Assembly: GCF_009834025.1 (NCBI RefSeq)
Contig: NZ_CP047156.1
Span: forward strand, 62,001 to 126,000
Direction: 5' to 3'
Origin: Epidermidibacterium keratini
Lineage (GTDB): Bacteria; Actinomycetota; Actinomycetes; Mycobacteriales; Antricoccaceae
DNA: 64,000 bases
Shown here: positions 8,712 to 16,637 of the stretch, one piece after another
Position numbering within the stretch: the stretch's first letter is position 1
Layout: each line of letters starts with the position of its first letter
Position numbers and translations under genes: made by a program
Notes under the pieces: model-generated
Told to the model about the DNA's origin: nothing
The model's input: the letters and a program-made list of their open reading frames with translations, nothing else
Databases searched by the model: none

Positions 8712-9062
8712 CTAGCTCGACCAGCCTGCGATGACGTCGTGCCCCTGCGGGATCGCAAGGTCGAGAAGGCCGGGAAATCGCGCGTCGAGGTCGTCGCGGC
8801 GCAGCCGGTTGAGCCGGCGAGTGCCCTCGTCACGCTGCTGGATGACACCCGCTTCGCGAAGCGCCTTGAAGTGACCACTTTGCGTGGACTTGCTGACCGG
8901 CAGGGCGAACGTCGTACACGCCAGCTCTCCGCCGGGTCCGGTGTCGGCTAGTGCGGCGACGATCGCGAGCCGCACCGGATCGCTCAGAGCTGACGCCACG
9001 GCAGTGAAGCTGAGGTCGTCGCGGTCGGGATGCACAAGTTCGGTCGCGGTACGGCTCGCCAT
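8712..9062 (-). CDS. ArsR-family winged-helix repressor (first of two paralogues)
   Basis: 116 residues from ATG 9062; a longer frame to 9128 would run through the operator and is less likely. Winged-helix core: LSDPVRLAIVAAL, then SKSTQSGHFKALREAGVIQQRDEG as recognition helix and wing. There is one Cys (ELACTTF) and no Cys pair for metal, so a small organic ligand or oxidation signal is more likely than arsenic. It is close to the regulator at 12434-12751: both share C-T-x-F and SKST-x-S-x-HFK-x-LREAG. Divergent from an MFS exporter across an 83-bp spacer with clear operator half-sites. Confidence 0.9.
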   Translation of the reverse strand: MASRTATELVHPDRDDLSFTAVASALSDPVRLAIVAALADTGPGGELACTTFALPVSKSTQSGHFKALREAGVIQQRDEGTRRLNRLRRDDLDARFPGLLDLAIPQGHDVIAGWSS

Positions 9063-9094
9063 GGTTTCATTGTAGTCATCTTGTTCATCTTTCC

Positions 9095-9128
9095 CGAACA
9101 TGATGCTATGTTCGCATAATCCGAACAT
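9095..9128. promoter_or_regulatory. Three-half-site operator in arsR-MFS spacer
   Basis: Half-sites CGAACAT (9095-9101), ATGTTCG (9108-9114) and CGAACAT (9122-9128) form two overlapping perfect inverted repeats with 6- and 7-bp gaps. A CATAAT (9115-9120) that could be a -10 for the exporter lies between the second and third half-sites. Repression of both divergent genes by the ArsR protein is inferred. Confidence 0.78.
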
Positions 9129-9145
9129 CGTATCGAGGGGAAGTC

Positions 9146-10372
9146 ATGACACTCACCTCCAGCACATCCCGAACCGGCTTGAGGTTCTGGCTGACGGCAT
9201 ACACCTTGCTGATCTTGCTGACCGGGACGAACCTGCCCACTCCGCTCTACCGCGGGTACGCCGAACGCTTCGGCTTCTCGCCGCTGATGGTGACGGTCAT
9301 CTTCGCCGCCTACATCGCCGCGCTCATTCCCTCGCTCCTGATCGCGGGGCCGCTGTCGGATGCCGTCGGTCGACGCCGGGTGCTCATCCCCGCCGTCGGT
9401 ATTGCGGCGCTCGGGTTGGTCGCCTTCGCCCTCGCCGATGGGACGGGCTGGCTGTTCGCGGCCCGTATCCTGCAAGGGCTCGCGCTGGGCGCAGCATCCG
9501 GACCGCTCACCGCGGCGCTGGTCGAGCTCGAGCCGTCGGGCAACCAACGCAAAGCGGCCCTCGTCGCCACCGCCGCCTCGATCGGCGGCTTGGGACTCGG
9601 ACCATTGCTTGCCGGCGCGCTTGCCCAGCTCGCACCGGCCCCCTTCGTGCTGCCGTTCGTGGTCGAGCTGGTGCTACTTATCCCCGCAGTATTTGCGATC
9701 TTTGGCCTTCCTCGCGCCGCAACGACGACCCGCTGGCGACCCCGGCGACCGCAGATCCCGCCACAGATGCGCGCGGTCTTCGCGGTGAGCGGTACGGCGA
9801 GCTTCCTTGCCTTCTCGGTGATCGGCCTGTTCCTCGCGCTTCTGCCCGCCTACGTCACGCTGCTCTCCGGCAGCACCAACCTGCTGCTCGGCGGCGCGCT
9901 CGTGGCCTTGATGCTGCTCTGCTCGGTGCTCGCTCAGATCTGTGGTTACGGGCGGTCGGCCTACTTGCTGTCCCGCACCGGGCTACCTGCGCTCGCGCTC
10001 GGTCTCGCACTTCTCGCTGTTGCCGGTGAGCTGTCATCACTGCCACTCGTGGTTACTGCGAGCGTGATCGGAGGCATCGGTCATGGGCTGGTGTTCCTGG
10101 GCGGGCTCACCGCGGTCAACGAGGCCGCGCCAGCCGACCGGCGCGCGGAATCGGTATCGAGCTTCTACGTGATTATCTACTGCGGCGTAGGCATTCCCGT
10201 GATCGGCCTCGGCGTACTCGCGGCCAACATCGGGCTGATCACGGCGGTCCGCGACTTTGCCCTCGTCGTGGCCGCGCTCAGTGTCGGCATGCTCGTGGCC
10301 CTGATCCGAACTCGACGCCGCACCGCTGGTTCAGCGACAAGCCACCAGGAATCGGTTTCTGAGGAGGGTTGA
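9146..10372 (+). CDS. MFS transporter, probable drug or metabolite exporter
   Basis: 408 residues with about 12 membrane helices and no long extramembrane domain. The loop between helices 2 and 3 reads GPLSDAVGRRRVL, the MFS motif A. Sequence character is that of the DHA1-type sugar/drug exporters. ATG 9146 follows GAGGGGAAG. It is divergent from its probable ArsR repressor. The stop codon TGA (10370-10372) lies within the -35 element of the next promoter, so readthrough and the SoxR-type promoter are packed together. Confidence 0.9.
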   Translation: MTLTSSTSRTGLRFWLTAYTLLILLTGTNLPTPLYRGYAERFGFSPLMVTVIFAAYIAALIPSLLIAGPLSDAVGRRRVLIPAVGIAALGLVAFALADGTGWLFAARILQGLALGAASGPLTAALVELEPSGNQRKAALVATAASIGGLGLGPLLAGALAQLAPAPFVLPFVVELVLLIPAVFAIFGLPRAATTTRWRPRRPQIPPQMRAVFAVSGTASFLAFSVIGLFLALLPAYVTLLSGSTNLLLGGALVALMLLCSVLAQICGYGRSAYLLSRTGLPALALGLALLAVAGELSSLPLVVTASVIGGIGHGLVFLGGLTAVNEAAPADRRAESVSSFYVIIYCGVGIPVIGLGVLAANIGLITAVRDFALVVAALSVGMLVALIRTRRRTAGSATSHQESVSEEG

Positions 10373-10399
10373 CCTCAACCGCGGTTGAGGCGCTGGAGT
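10369..10399 (+). promoter_or_regulatory. SoxR-type promoter with SoxR box
   Basis: A -35 match TTGACC (10369-10374) overlaps a perfect 18-bp palindrome CCTCAACCGCGGTTGAGG (10373-10390). The outer bases CCTCAA/TTGAGG equal the ends of the enterobacterial and Streptomyces SoxR box. A weak -10 (TGGAGT, 10394-10399) gives the 19-bp spacing expected for MerR/SoxR promoters. The soxR gene is in the operon this promoter would drive, so autoregulated induction is inferred. Confidence 0.82.
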
Positions 10400-10444
10400 G
10401 GTCGTGTCGGAGGCAGATCGCCTCGGATGCGAGAGGAGAGTTCC

Positions 10445-11968
10445 ATGGACTCAACGACCACGAGCGCTTCGGTCGAGACAGTGCCGGATTCGGCGTCAGC
10501 AGGCCCATCGCGACTGACATTGCCGGTGGTGCTGACCGGCGTCGCACTCGTCGCGATGTCGATCTCGGGTACGGCGATCGCACTGCCAAACATCGGCCGA
10601 GATCTCGACACCTCGGGCTCGGCGTTGAACTGGGTGGTCGCCGGATACAACCTCGCTTTTGCTGCGATGACTCTGGTAGTCGGTGCCGCCGCTGACCGCG
10701 CGGGCAGGCGTCGGGTCTTCATCTTCTCGGCCGTCGTGTTTGCGGCCGGGTTTGCCGGCACCGCCGCAGCGTCGTCGATCGTGCTCGTCGACATCGCACG
10801 GATCGTCTCCGGGATCGGAGGTGCCGGGGTGATGGCTGCCGGCGGAGCGCTTCTTGCCTCCTCCTACGACGGAGCTGCGCGTAATCGCGCGTTCGCGTTC
10901 ATGGGCACGATGGCCGGTGTGGGTATCGCCGTGGGCCCGACCTTGGTCGGCGGGCTCATCGCTGGGACCGGCTGGCGTGGCAGCTTCGTCGTGTTCGCCG
11001 TACTCGGCGCGCTGATCGCACTCGGCGCCGGACGCCTGGCTGAGTCGCGCGCCGACGAGAGCCGGACCGACTGGCTGGGTAGCACGCTGTTCGTCCTCGC
11101 ACTCAGCGCCGTGATGTTTGCCTTGCTAGAAGCACCCGAGCTCGGCTGGGGGCACCCGGTCACGGTGGCGGCGCTGGCGGTGGGCGGCATCGGGTTCCTC
11201 ACCTTCGCACTTGCCCAGCGCCGTAGTGCAAATCCCATCCTTGCCCCCGAGCTGATCTCCGAGCGACGGTTCATGGGCTGGTGCCTTGCCACGCTCACCA
11301 CATCGATCGGCTTCCTTGGCGCCTTGGTCTTCTTGCCGACGTATCTTCAGGCCGTCGCGGGACATTCGCCCGCAACGGCAGGACTCGTCATGCTCCTGCT
11401 CACCGCGCCGGTGCTTGTCACACCGGTCGTCGCCGTCACGCTGGTCAACCGTGGGCTCTCAGCGCGGCTGCTGATCCTGGCGGCGCTGGCGTTCGTCGTC
11501 GTGGGAAACTTCGGCCTCCTACTGCTCGGTCCGACGAATACGACGAGTGCGATCGCGGTACCGCTGCTGCTGATCGGGACCGGCATGGGTACCTCGTTCG
11601 GGATCACCGACGGACAGGCGATGGCGCTCGTCCCGGCAAGCTTGGTAGGAACGGCCGCAGGGTTCATCAACACTCTGCGAGGTGCGGCCGAAGCGTTGGT
11701 CATCGCGGTCTTCAGCGCCGCATTGCTCGGCTTCCTGAGCGGCCGGCTCGGTGACTCTCACTATGCGTCCGAGGTTGCTGCCGGGCGCCTAAGCGCCCCA
11801 ACACAACCCAGCTATAGCGGCGAAGTAGCCGCCTTCACATCGTCTTGGCACTACACGCAGGTGGGTGTTGGTGGCCTATGCCTGCTGCTCTCCGCGTTGA
11901 TCGCCCTTCTGCTTCTGGCCCCACAGCGCAAGAAGGTGGCTCATGAGCGAAGCAGCCGTGCGCAATGA
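10445..11968 (+). CDS. DHA2-type MFS multidrug exporter, SoxR operon
   Basis: 507 residues with about 14 membrane segments, the layout of DHA2 (EmrB/QacA-like) exporters. Motif A is GAAADRAGRRRVF and a motif C-like region MAGVGIAVGPTLVGGLIAG follows. ATG 10445 has GAGAGGAGAG upstream; the 20 residues that an earlier start would add are not membrane-like. The preceding SoxR box and the overlapping soxR gene suggest that it exports redox-active compounds such as quinones or phenazines (inference from Streptomyces SoxR regulons). Confidence 0.92.
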   Translation: MDSTTTSASVETVPDSASAGPSRLTLPVVLTGVALVAMSISGTAIALPNIGRDLDTSGSALNWVVAGYNLAFAAMTLVVGAAADRAGRRRVFIFSAVVFAAGFAGTAAASSIVLVDIARIVSGIGGAGVMAAGGALLASSYDGAARNRAFAFMGTMAGVGIAVGPTLVGGLIAGTGWRGSFVVFAVLGALIALGAGRLAESRADESRTDWLGSTLFVLALSAVMFALLEAPELGWGHPVTVAALAVGGIGFLTFALAQRRSANPILAPELISERRFMGWCLATLTTSIGFLGALVFLPTYLQAVAGHSPATAGLVMLLLTAPVLVTPVVAVTLVNRGLSARLLILAALAFVVVGNFGLLLLGPTNTTSAIAVPLLLIGTGMGTSFGITDGQAMALVPASLVGTAAGFINTLRGAAEALVIAVFSAALLGFLSGRLGDSHYASEVAAGRLSAPTQPSYSGEVAAFTSSWHYTQVGVGGLCLLLSALIALLLLAPQRKKVAHERSSRAQ

Positions 11969-12437
11969 GCGGGCCACTCGCCGGATCGACACCACCGAGC
12001 CGCTGACGATCGGGGACGTGATTCGGCGCACCGGCGTCAGCGCGTCCGCGCTGCACTTCTACGAACGCAAGGGCCTGATCTGCAGCGCTCGCACATCGAC
12101 GAACCACCGGCTCTATGAACGCCATGTCCTGCGGCGGGTGTCGTTGATCTTGGTCGCAAAGCGGCTCGGCATCTCGCTGGCGGATGTCGGCGAGATCTTT
12201 CAGGCCCTCCCTACCGACCATGCGCCCACCCATGAAGACTGGCAGCGGGTCTCGCGTGCGTGGAAGCGGCAGCTCGAGGCCCGCCGCCACCAGATCGAGG
12301 CTCTCGAACGTGAGCTCACCGGATGCATTGGGTGTGGGTGCCTGTCGATGAAGGCGTGCCTGCTGCTGAATCCGGATGACGCTCTGGAGTCCGAAGGTCC
12401 GGGACCGGTGCGCATCCAGCGCGACTCGGCGCCTTAG
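11943..12437 (+). CDS. soxR: SoxR redox-sensing MerR-family activator
   Basis: 164 residues. MerR winged helix (LTIGDVIRRTGVSASALHFYERKGLI, then NHRLYERHVLRRVSLI), a dimerisation helix, and the [2Fe-2S] cluster motif with Cys128, Cys131, Cys133 and Cys139 (C-x2-C-x-C-x5-C) followed by LLNPDD, essentially as in E. coli SoxR. It is therefore predicted to bind a redox-active cluster and activate its target when oxidised. ATG 11943 lies 26 bp inside the exporter gene and follows AAGAAGG, so expression is coupled. The stop shares TTAG (12434-12437) with the convergent arsR-family gene. Confidence 0.95.
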   Translation: MSEAAVRNERATRRIDTTEPLTIGDVIRRTGVSASALHFYERKGLICSARTSTNHRLYERHVLRRVSLILVAKRLGISLADVGEIFQALPTDHAPTHEDWQRVSRAWKRQLEARRHQIEALERELTGCIGCGCLSMKACLLLNPDDALESEGPGPVRIQRDSAP

Positions 12438-12751
12438 TCAGCCGGCTCGCTGCCGATCAGGTCGAGCAGGCCAGGCAGCTGCTGGTTGAGCTCGGCTCTA
12501 CGCAGCGTCACCCCACTCCAGTTTCCGTGGTCGACTTGTCGCACCAGCCCTGCTTCGCGCAGCACCTTGAAGTGATGGCTGCGGGTGGACTTCGACAGGT
12601 CGAGACCGAAGCTCGTGCAGGACCGCTCGCTGCCATCCGCGTCATGCACGAGGTCTCGAATTACCCGGCGCCGGTGCGGATCGGCGAGCGCAGACAACGC
12701 TGGTCCCAACTCGACTACGTCTGGCTCGATGTTCTTCGGCTGAGCTGGCAT
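12434..12751 (-). CDS. ArsR-family winged-helix repressor (second paralogue)
   Basis: 105 residues from ATG 12751 (a start at 12787 would add 12 residues and cover one operator half-site). LADPHRRRVIRDL begins the winged helix, and SKSTRSHHFKVLREAGLVRQVDHG is the recognition helix and wing. It shares the single-Cys C-T-S-F segment and overall layout with the ArsR protein at 8712. Divergent from the MFS gene at 12865 with CGAACCT half-sites between them. Both gene arrangement and sequence indicate a duplicated repressor-exporter module whose DNA specificity has drifted. Confidence 0.9.
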   Translation of the reverse strand: MPAQPKNIEPDVVELGPALSALADPHRRRVIRDLVHDADGSERSCTSFGLDLSKSTRSHHFKVLREAGLVRQVDHGNWSGVTLRRAELNQQLPGLLDLIGSEPAD

Positions 12752-12771
12752 GTCAATCCCCGACCGTCTCG

Positions 12772-12855
12772 AAGGTTCGACTTGCATCGTACCTCATGGT
12801 CGTGCTTGGCTTAGGTTCGTTGTTTTTCGAACCTTAGTCGTACGCCGAACCTTAG
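12772..12855. promoter_or_regulatory. Operator cluster for second arsR-MFS pair
   Basis: AGGTTCG occurs at 12773-12779 and 12813-12819, and CGAACCT at 12828-12834 and 12846-12852. The middle pair forms a perfect inverted repeat with an 8-bp T-rich gap; the last copy runs into the exporter's ribosome site. These half-sites differ from those at 9095-9128 by one base (CGAACCT against CGAACAT). Confidence 0.75.
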
Positions 12856-12864
12856 GAGTTGTTC

Positions 12865-14142
12865 ATGCGTCAACCTCGACCGCTGCTCGCCATGGTGCTG
12901 CTTGCCCAGTTCGTAATCCCGCTGTCCATTTCCGGCACGGCGGTCGCACTGCCCTCGATCGCCGGCGAGCTCGGATCGGCCACCGGACCGTTGCAATGGG
13001 TCGTCAACGGTTTCAACGTCTCGTTCGCGATCTGCACGGTGATCTGGGGTGCAGTTTCGGACCGCATCGGATACTCCCGATCGTTTCGGATCGGCATCTT
13101 CGTCGCAGCAACCGGTGGCTTGATCAGCACCCTCGCCGCATCGATGCTCGTACTCGATGTTGGGCGAATCGTCGCCGGCGTCGGGTCGGCCGCCGTACTC
13201 ACCGGTGCCGCCCCGATCATCACGCGCCTCTTCGAGGGCGCCGCGCGGGCGAAGGCGTTCGCGATGTTCGGCACGATCAACGGGCTCGGGCTGGCGGCGG
13301 GCCCCGCGCTCTCGGGCGCTCTGTTGTCGTTGTGGGGTTGGCGGGGCATCTTCGCCGTCCATACCGCCGTACTCATCGTCGCGCTCATCGGTGCTAGCTG
13401 GCTGCCTCAGCTCGGACAGGGCGGCACGTCGTTGCGCGAGCTCCTCGACTTCTCGACGCTGACCTCACCAAAGTTCCTCGCGATGACTCTTGTTCCAGTG
13501 GCCGGAGCGGTCGGCTTTGTGACGTTCTTGACGTATCTTCCGAGCGCGCTCGGCGCGATCCATGGGCTCGGGTCCGGCTCCGTCGGCGCCCTCATGCTGG
13601 CGATGACGGTCCCGGTCCTGCTGGCTCCAACCCTCGCGTTACGCATCATGCGGTCGGGCCGGGTCACGTCCAGCAAGATCGTGGGCGCGTCGTTCGCCTG
13701 CTTGCTTGTGGGTGGGCTCGGCGTCGTCTTCCTGTTTCGACCGAGTTTGCCTGCAGCTATTGGGATTCTTCCCATGATTCTGCTCGGCCTCGGGTTTGGC
13801 CTGCCGCTGGGGTTCATCGACGCCGAAGCTCTCGACGCCGTACCGGCGGAGCGCGCGGGAGCGGCCTCCGGCGTACTCAACCTATTCCGGATCGGCTCCG
13901 AGGCCGTGTTCGTTGCGGTGTATGCCGCAATCCTCGCGGCGGTTGTCACCGCGACATTGCCTGGCACACAAGGAGAACTCACGGCGTCGGGTGCTCCGGG
14001 GCATCCGTGGGTCTACTACGACGGTCTTGTGACGGTAGCGCTCATCATGGTCGGCCTCGTCGCCGTCCTCGGGCTGGCGTTCGCGGCACTCACCCGCTCT
14101 GCCCGAAAGACGACCTACCTGGCCGAGGTGGAACGGCGCTAG
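12865..14142 (+). CDS. MFS transporter, probable exporter
   Basis: 425 residues, about 12-14 hydrophobic segments. N-terminal LAQFVIPLSISGTAVALPSIA and the helix 2-3 loop GAVSDRIGYSRSF mark an MFS exporter of the same broad class as the one at 10445. The start is ATG 12865, six bases after AGGAG; the TTG at 12859 lies between that site and the ATG and is unlikely. Divergent from the second ArsR paralogue. Its 3' end overlaps the convergent P-loop kinase gene by 53 bp. Confidence 0.9.
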   Translation: MRQPRPLLAMVLLAQFVIPLSISGTAVALPSIAGELGSATGPLQWVVNGFNVSFAICTVIWGAVSDRIGYSRSFRIGIFVAATGGLISTLAASMLVLDVGRIVAGVGSAAVLTGAAPIITRLFEGAARAKAFAMFGTINGLGLAAGPALSGALLSLWGWRGIFAVHTAVLIVALIGASWLPQLGQGGTSLRELLDFSTLTSPKFLAMTLVPVAGAVGFVTFLTYLPSALGAIHGLGSGSVGALMLAMTVPVLLAPTLALRIMRSGRVTSSKIVGASFACLLVGGLGVVFLFRPSLPAAIGILPMILLGLGFGLPLGFIDAEALDAVPAERAGAASGVLNLFRIGSEAVFVAVYAAILAAVVTATLPGTQGELTASGAPGHPWVYYDGLVTVALIMVGLVAVLGLAFAALTRSARKTTYLAEVERR

Positions 14143-14674
14143 GCTTAGCCGCCCAGGAAAAGGTGCCGCTCTCCACGGCTTCCTGCACGCGAGTGAGCGT
14201 CTGGGCCGGGGTCTGGTCCGTCGTATCGATGGCGTGGCCCTCCAGACTGCCCAAGTCGGCGAGCTGGTCCCACATTGACAAGATCGGGCCTTCGTCAACC
14301 AGTGCGTCGGCGGCCGTGCGAGCCTGAGCCCTGCGCAACGCCTCCGCGCGCGAGGGCCGCAGCACGATGTAGTGCAGCGGCACGGCCACGTCGTCGAAGT
14401 GCCTGAGCATCCACGGGCCGACGATGCCATCGACGACCACTGTGAATCCCCCGCGCGCGTAAGCCTCCGCGGCGGCGCGGATGACGCCGAGCACCGTCTG
14501 GTTCTGAGCATCAGACTCTGGCAGGTACGGCGGAATCGAGCCGGCGACAATCATGTGCCAGAAGTCGTCGGTGTGCAGGTGCACTGCTAGCGGGAGGCTT
14601 TGAGCGTACGAGCGCGCGGTCGTCGATTTTCCGGCTCCGGGCGGGCCTGCGAGGACGACGATCGGGGCGGTCAT
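14090..14674 (-). CDS. AAA/P-loop small kinase-like ATPase
   Basis: 194 residues starting at ATG 14674 with GGGAGGA upstream. Walker A GPPGAGKSTTAR at the N-terminus, then HLHTDDFWHM, a DD acidic pair typical of uridine/gluconate-kinase-like P-loop enzymes (AAA_33 group). VVVDGIVGPWMLRHF is Walker-B-like. These proteins phosphorylate small molecules or antibiotics; the substrate is unknown. Its last 53 bases overlap the 3' end of the convergent MFS gene, so the tail after residue 177 is read antisense to coding sequence. Confidence 0.82.
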   Translation of the reverse strand: MTAPIVVLAGPPGAGKSTTARSYAQSLPLAVHLHTDDFWHMIVAGSIPPYLPESDAQNQTVLGVIRAAAEAYARGGFTVVVDGIVGPWMLRHFDDVAVPLHYIVLRPSRAEALRRAQARTAADALVDEGPILSMWDQLADLGSLEGHAIDTTDQTPAQTLTRVQEAVESGTFSWAAKPSAVPPRPGRSSFGQSG

Positions 14675-14853
14675 GGTTAATCCTCCCGGCACTTTCGGGC
14701 ATTCCCGTCGGCCTTGCGGTGGCTCTAGTGGTGACATCGACCCTAGACACGACGATGCCCAGGCGCGAAAACTTTTCTCATGTGGAAACCCACACCACTG
14801 TTGGACGGCTGCCCCTACTGACTCGCCCGATCCGGGTTCATAGCGTCGATGGC

Positions 14854-15495
14854 ATGGAAAATGAGGCCGAGAATTTAAACACGCTCGCCCAGTGGGCAGT
14901 CTCACTGATGGAATCGCTGGGCGGCCCGGGGGCGGGCCTGGCGATCGCGCTGGAGAACCTGTTTCCCCCGCTGCCGAGCGAGGTGATCTTGCCTCTGGCA
15001 GGGTTCACGGCGAGCCGGGGCACGTTCAGCCTCGTCGCGGTCCTGCTGTGGACAACACTCGGGTCTGTGGTCGGAGCGCTGCTCCTGTACGGACTCGGGG
15101 CCTGGCTGGGGCGCGATCGGTTGCGGCGGATCGTCGCTCGCGTGCCACTGATGAAGGTCTCCGATGTGGAGAGGGCGGAGGCATGGTTCGGCAGGCATGG
15201 TTCTAAGGCGGTGTTCTTCGGCCGCATGATCCCGCTGTTCCGCAGCCTCATCTCCATCCCGGCCGGTGTGGAGCGTATGCCGCTGATCCGGTTCACCCTG
15301 CTGACGACCGCGGGAAGCGCGATCTGGAACACGATCTTCGTGCTCGCCGGCTACTACCTGGGTGAGAACTGGGGACTGGTCGAGCAGTACGCCGGTGTCT
15401 TCCAGAAGATCGTGATCGCAGCGGTGGTGCTCGCGGTGGTCGTGTTCGTCGTGGTCAGGCTGCGCCAGCGTGGACGCGGGAAGATGGTTTCGTGA
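14854..15495 (+). CDS. DedA family membrane protein
   Basis: 213 residues. DedA/SNARE-associated features: ENLFPPLPSEVILPLAGFTASRG near residue 30, GRDRLRRIVAR, and the signature FFGRMIPLFRSLISIPAGVERMP with conserved Arg, Pro and Gly, then TAGSAIWNTIFVLAGYYLGENW. DedA proteins act as undecaprenyl-phosphate or phospholipid transporters and affect cationic peptide resistance. ATG 14854 is chosen; a frame from 14719 would add 45 residues unlike the family. The next gene, a histidine kinase, starts inside its stop, giving a DedA-kinase-regulator operon, probably an envelope-stress module. Confidence 0.92.
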   Translation: MENEAENLNTLAQWAVSLMESLGGPGAGLAIALENLFPPLPSEVILPLAGFTASRGTFSLVAVLLWTTLGSVVGALLLYGLGAWLGRDRLRRIVARVPLMKVSDVERAEAWFGRHGSKAVFFGRMIPLFRSLISIPAGVERMPLIRFTLLTTAGSAIWNTIFVLAGYYLGENWGLVEQYAGVFQKIVIAAVVLAVVVFVVVRLRQRGRGKMVS

Positions 15496-16637
15496 CCAGC
15501 ATGGAGGCACTTCACAGCGGCGGGCGTCGTACTGGCGTTCGGCGTACCGCTCGGGGGTTCGTCGCCTCCGTCGTCGGGACGCTGCTGGTGCCCGCCCTGG
15601 TGATCGCGATCCTCACGGTGCCGCTGTCCATGACACCGGCACGGGCGGTGGCGGGTTGGAGCGCTCGTCGGCTGGCCTGGGTGGAGGGAACATCGCGCGA
15701 TGCGCGCCCCGTGGGCGGGAGGTTGATCGCCCTGCTGGCCATCGAGTCGCTGCTGGGGCTGTTGAGCGCGTGCATCCTCGCCCTGATCGTGATGGGGCTG
15801 GTCGTCGCGGGCCAGATGTTCGTGGGTGCCGCGGCCGGTACAGCCGTGTCCATCTTCGATGCCGAGCCCGGTGCGGTCACCTGGCCGATCGTCGCCGCCT
15901 ATGCGCTGCCCGGCGCGTTCCTGCTGTTCCTGGCGGCATCGGGCCTTGCCGGAATCGCGTGGATCGACCGTCAGGCCTGGACGAGTTTGGCCCGTCCGGG
16001 GGTTGGTGAACTCACGCGTGAGGTGTCCCGGTTGCACGGCACGCTCGATGACGTGGTCGCCGCGGTCGACGCCGAGCGGCGCCGCATCGAACGCGACATC
16101 CACGACGGCGTGCAGCAACGGGTCGTCGCACTGTCGATCATTCTCGCCCGCGCCGAGCGGGCCGGCGATGCCGAGGAGCGCCGCGAGTTGTCGCAGCGGG
16201 CGCGCAACGAGACACAGCATGTTCTTGACGACCTGCGGGCCGTGGCGTGGCGCACATATCCCGCGATGCTGGTGCGGGACGGACTGCCCGCTGCCCTCGA
16301 AGCGCTCTGTGGCCGTACCGAGACTCCCATTCGGCTCCGGCTGGACATGCCACACCTGAACGACCGCGCCGCCGAAGCGGCAGCGTACTTCGTCATCAGT
16401 GAAGCGGTCACCAACGTCATCAAGCACGCCGATGCCTCGCGCATCGACATCGACGTGACACAGCGTGGGCAGCATCTCGTCCTCAGCGTCCGCGACGACG
16501 GAAGGGGCGGGGCCGAGCCAACGGGTCCGGGCCTGTCGGGAATCGCATCCCGAGCCGCCGCACGAGGCGGGCACCTCCACGTCCAGAGCCCGCCGGGAGG
16601 CCCCACGACGATCGAGGCGGTGATCCCGTGCGGATAG
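15492..16637 (+). CDS. Sensor histidine kinase (NarL-type, HisKA_3)
   Basis: 381 residues. About four membrane segments (residues 22-48, 77-108, 132-155) with little extracellular domain, then a HisKA_3 box ERRRIERDIHDGVQQRVVALS with phospho-acceptor His204, and a C-terminal ATPase domain (SEAVTNVIKHADASRIDI, VRDDGRGG, GPGLSGIASRAAARGG). The short extracytoplasmic loops fit an intramembrane-sensing kinase of the LiaS/DesK type that detects cell-envelope stress. Overlaps DedA by four bases and the response regulator by ten. Confidence 0.93.
   Translation: MTSMEALHSGGRRTGVRRTARGFVASVVGTLLVPALVIAILTVPLSMTPARAVAGWSARRLAWVEGTSRDARPVGGRLIALLAIESLLGLLSACILALIVMGLVVAGQMFVGAAAGTAVSIFDAEPGAVTWPIVAAYALPGAFLLFLAASGLAGIAWIDRQAWTSLARPGVGELTREVSRLHGTLDDVVAAVDAERRRIERDIHDGVQQRVVALSIILARAERAGDAEERRELSQRARNETQHVLDDLRAVAWRTYPAMLVRDGLPAALEALCGRTETPIRLRLDMPHLNDRAAEAAAYFVISEAVTNVIKHADASRIDIDVTQRGQHLVLSVRDDGRGGAEPTGPGLSGIASRAAARGGHLHVQSPPGGPTTIEAVIPCG

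Noticed and set aside
15354-16580. Long minus-strand ORF opposite the histidine kinase
   Set aside because: The kinase has all expected motifs on the plus strand; the antisense frame is low-complexity.
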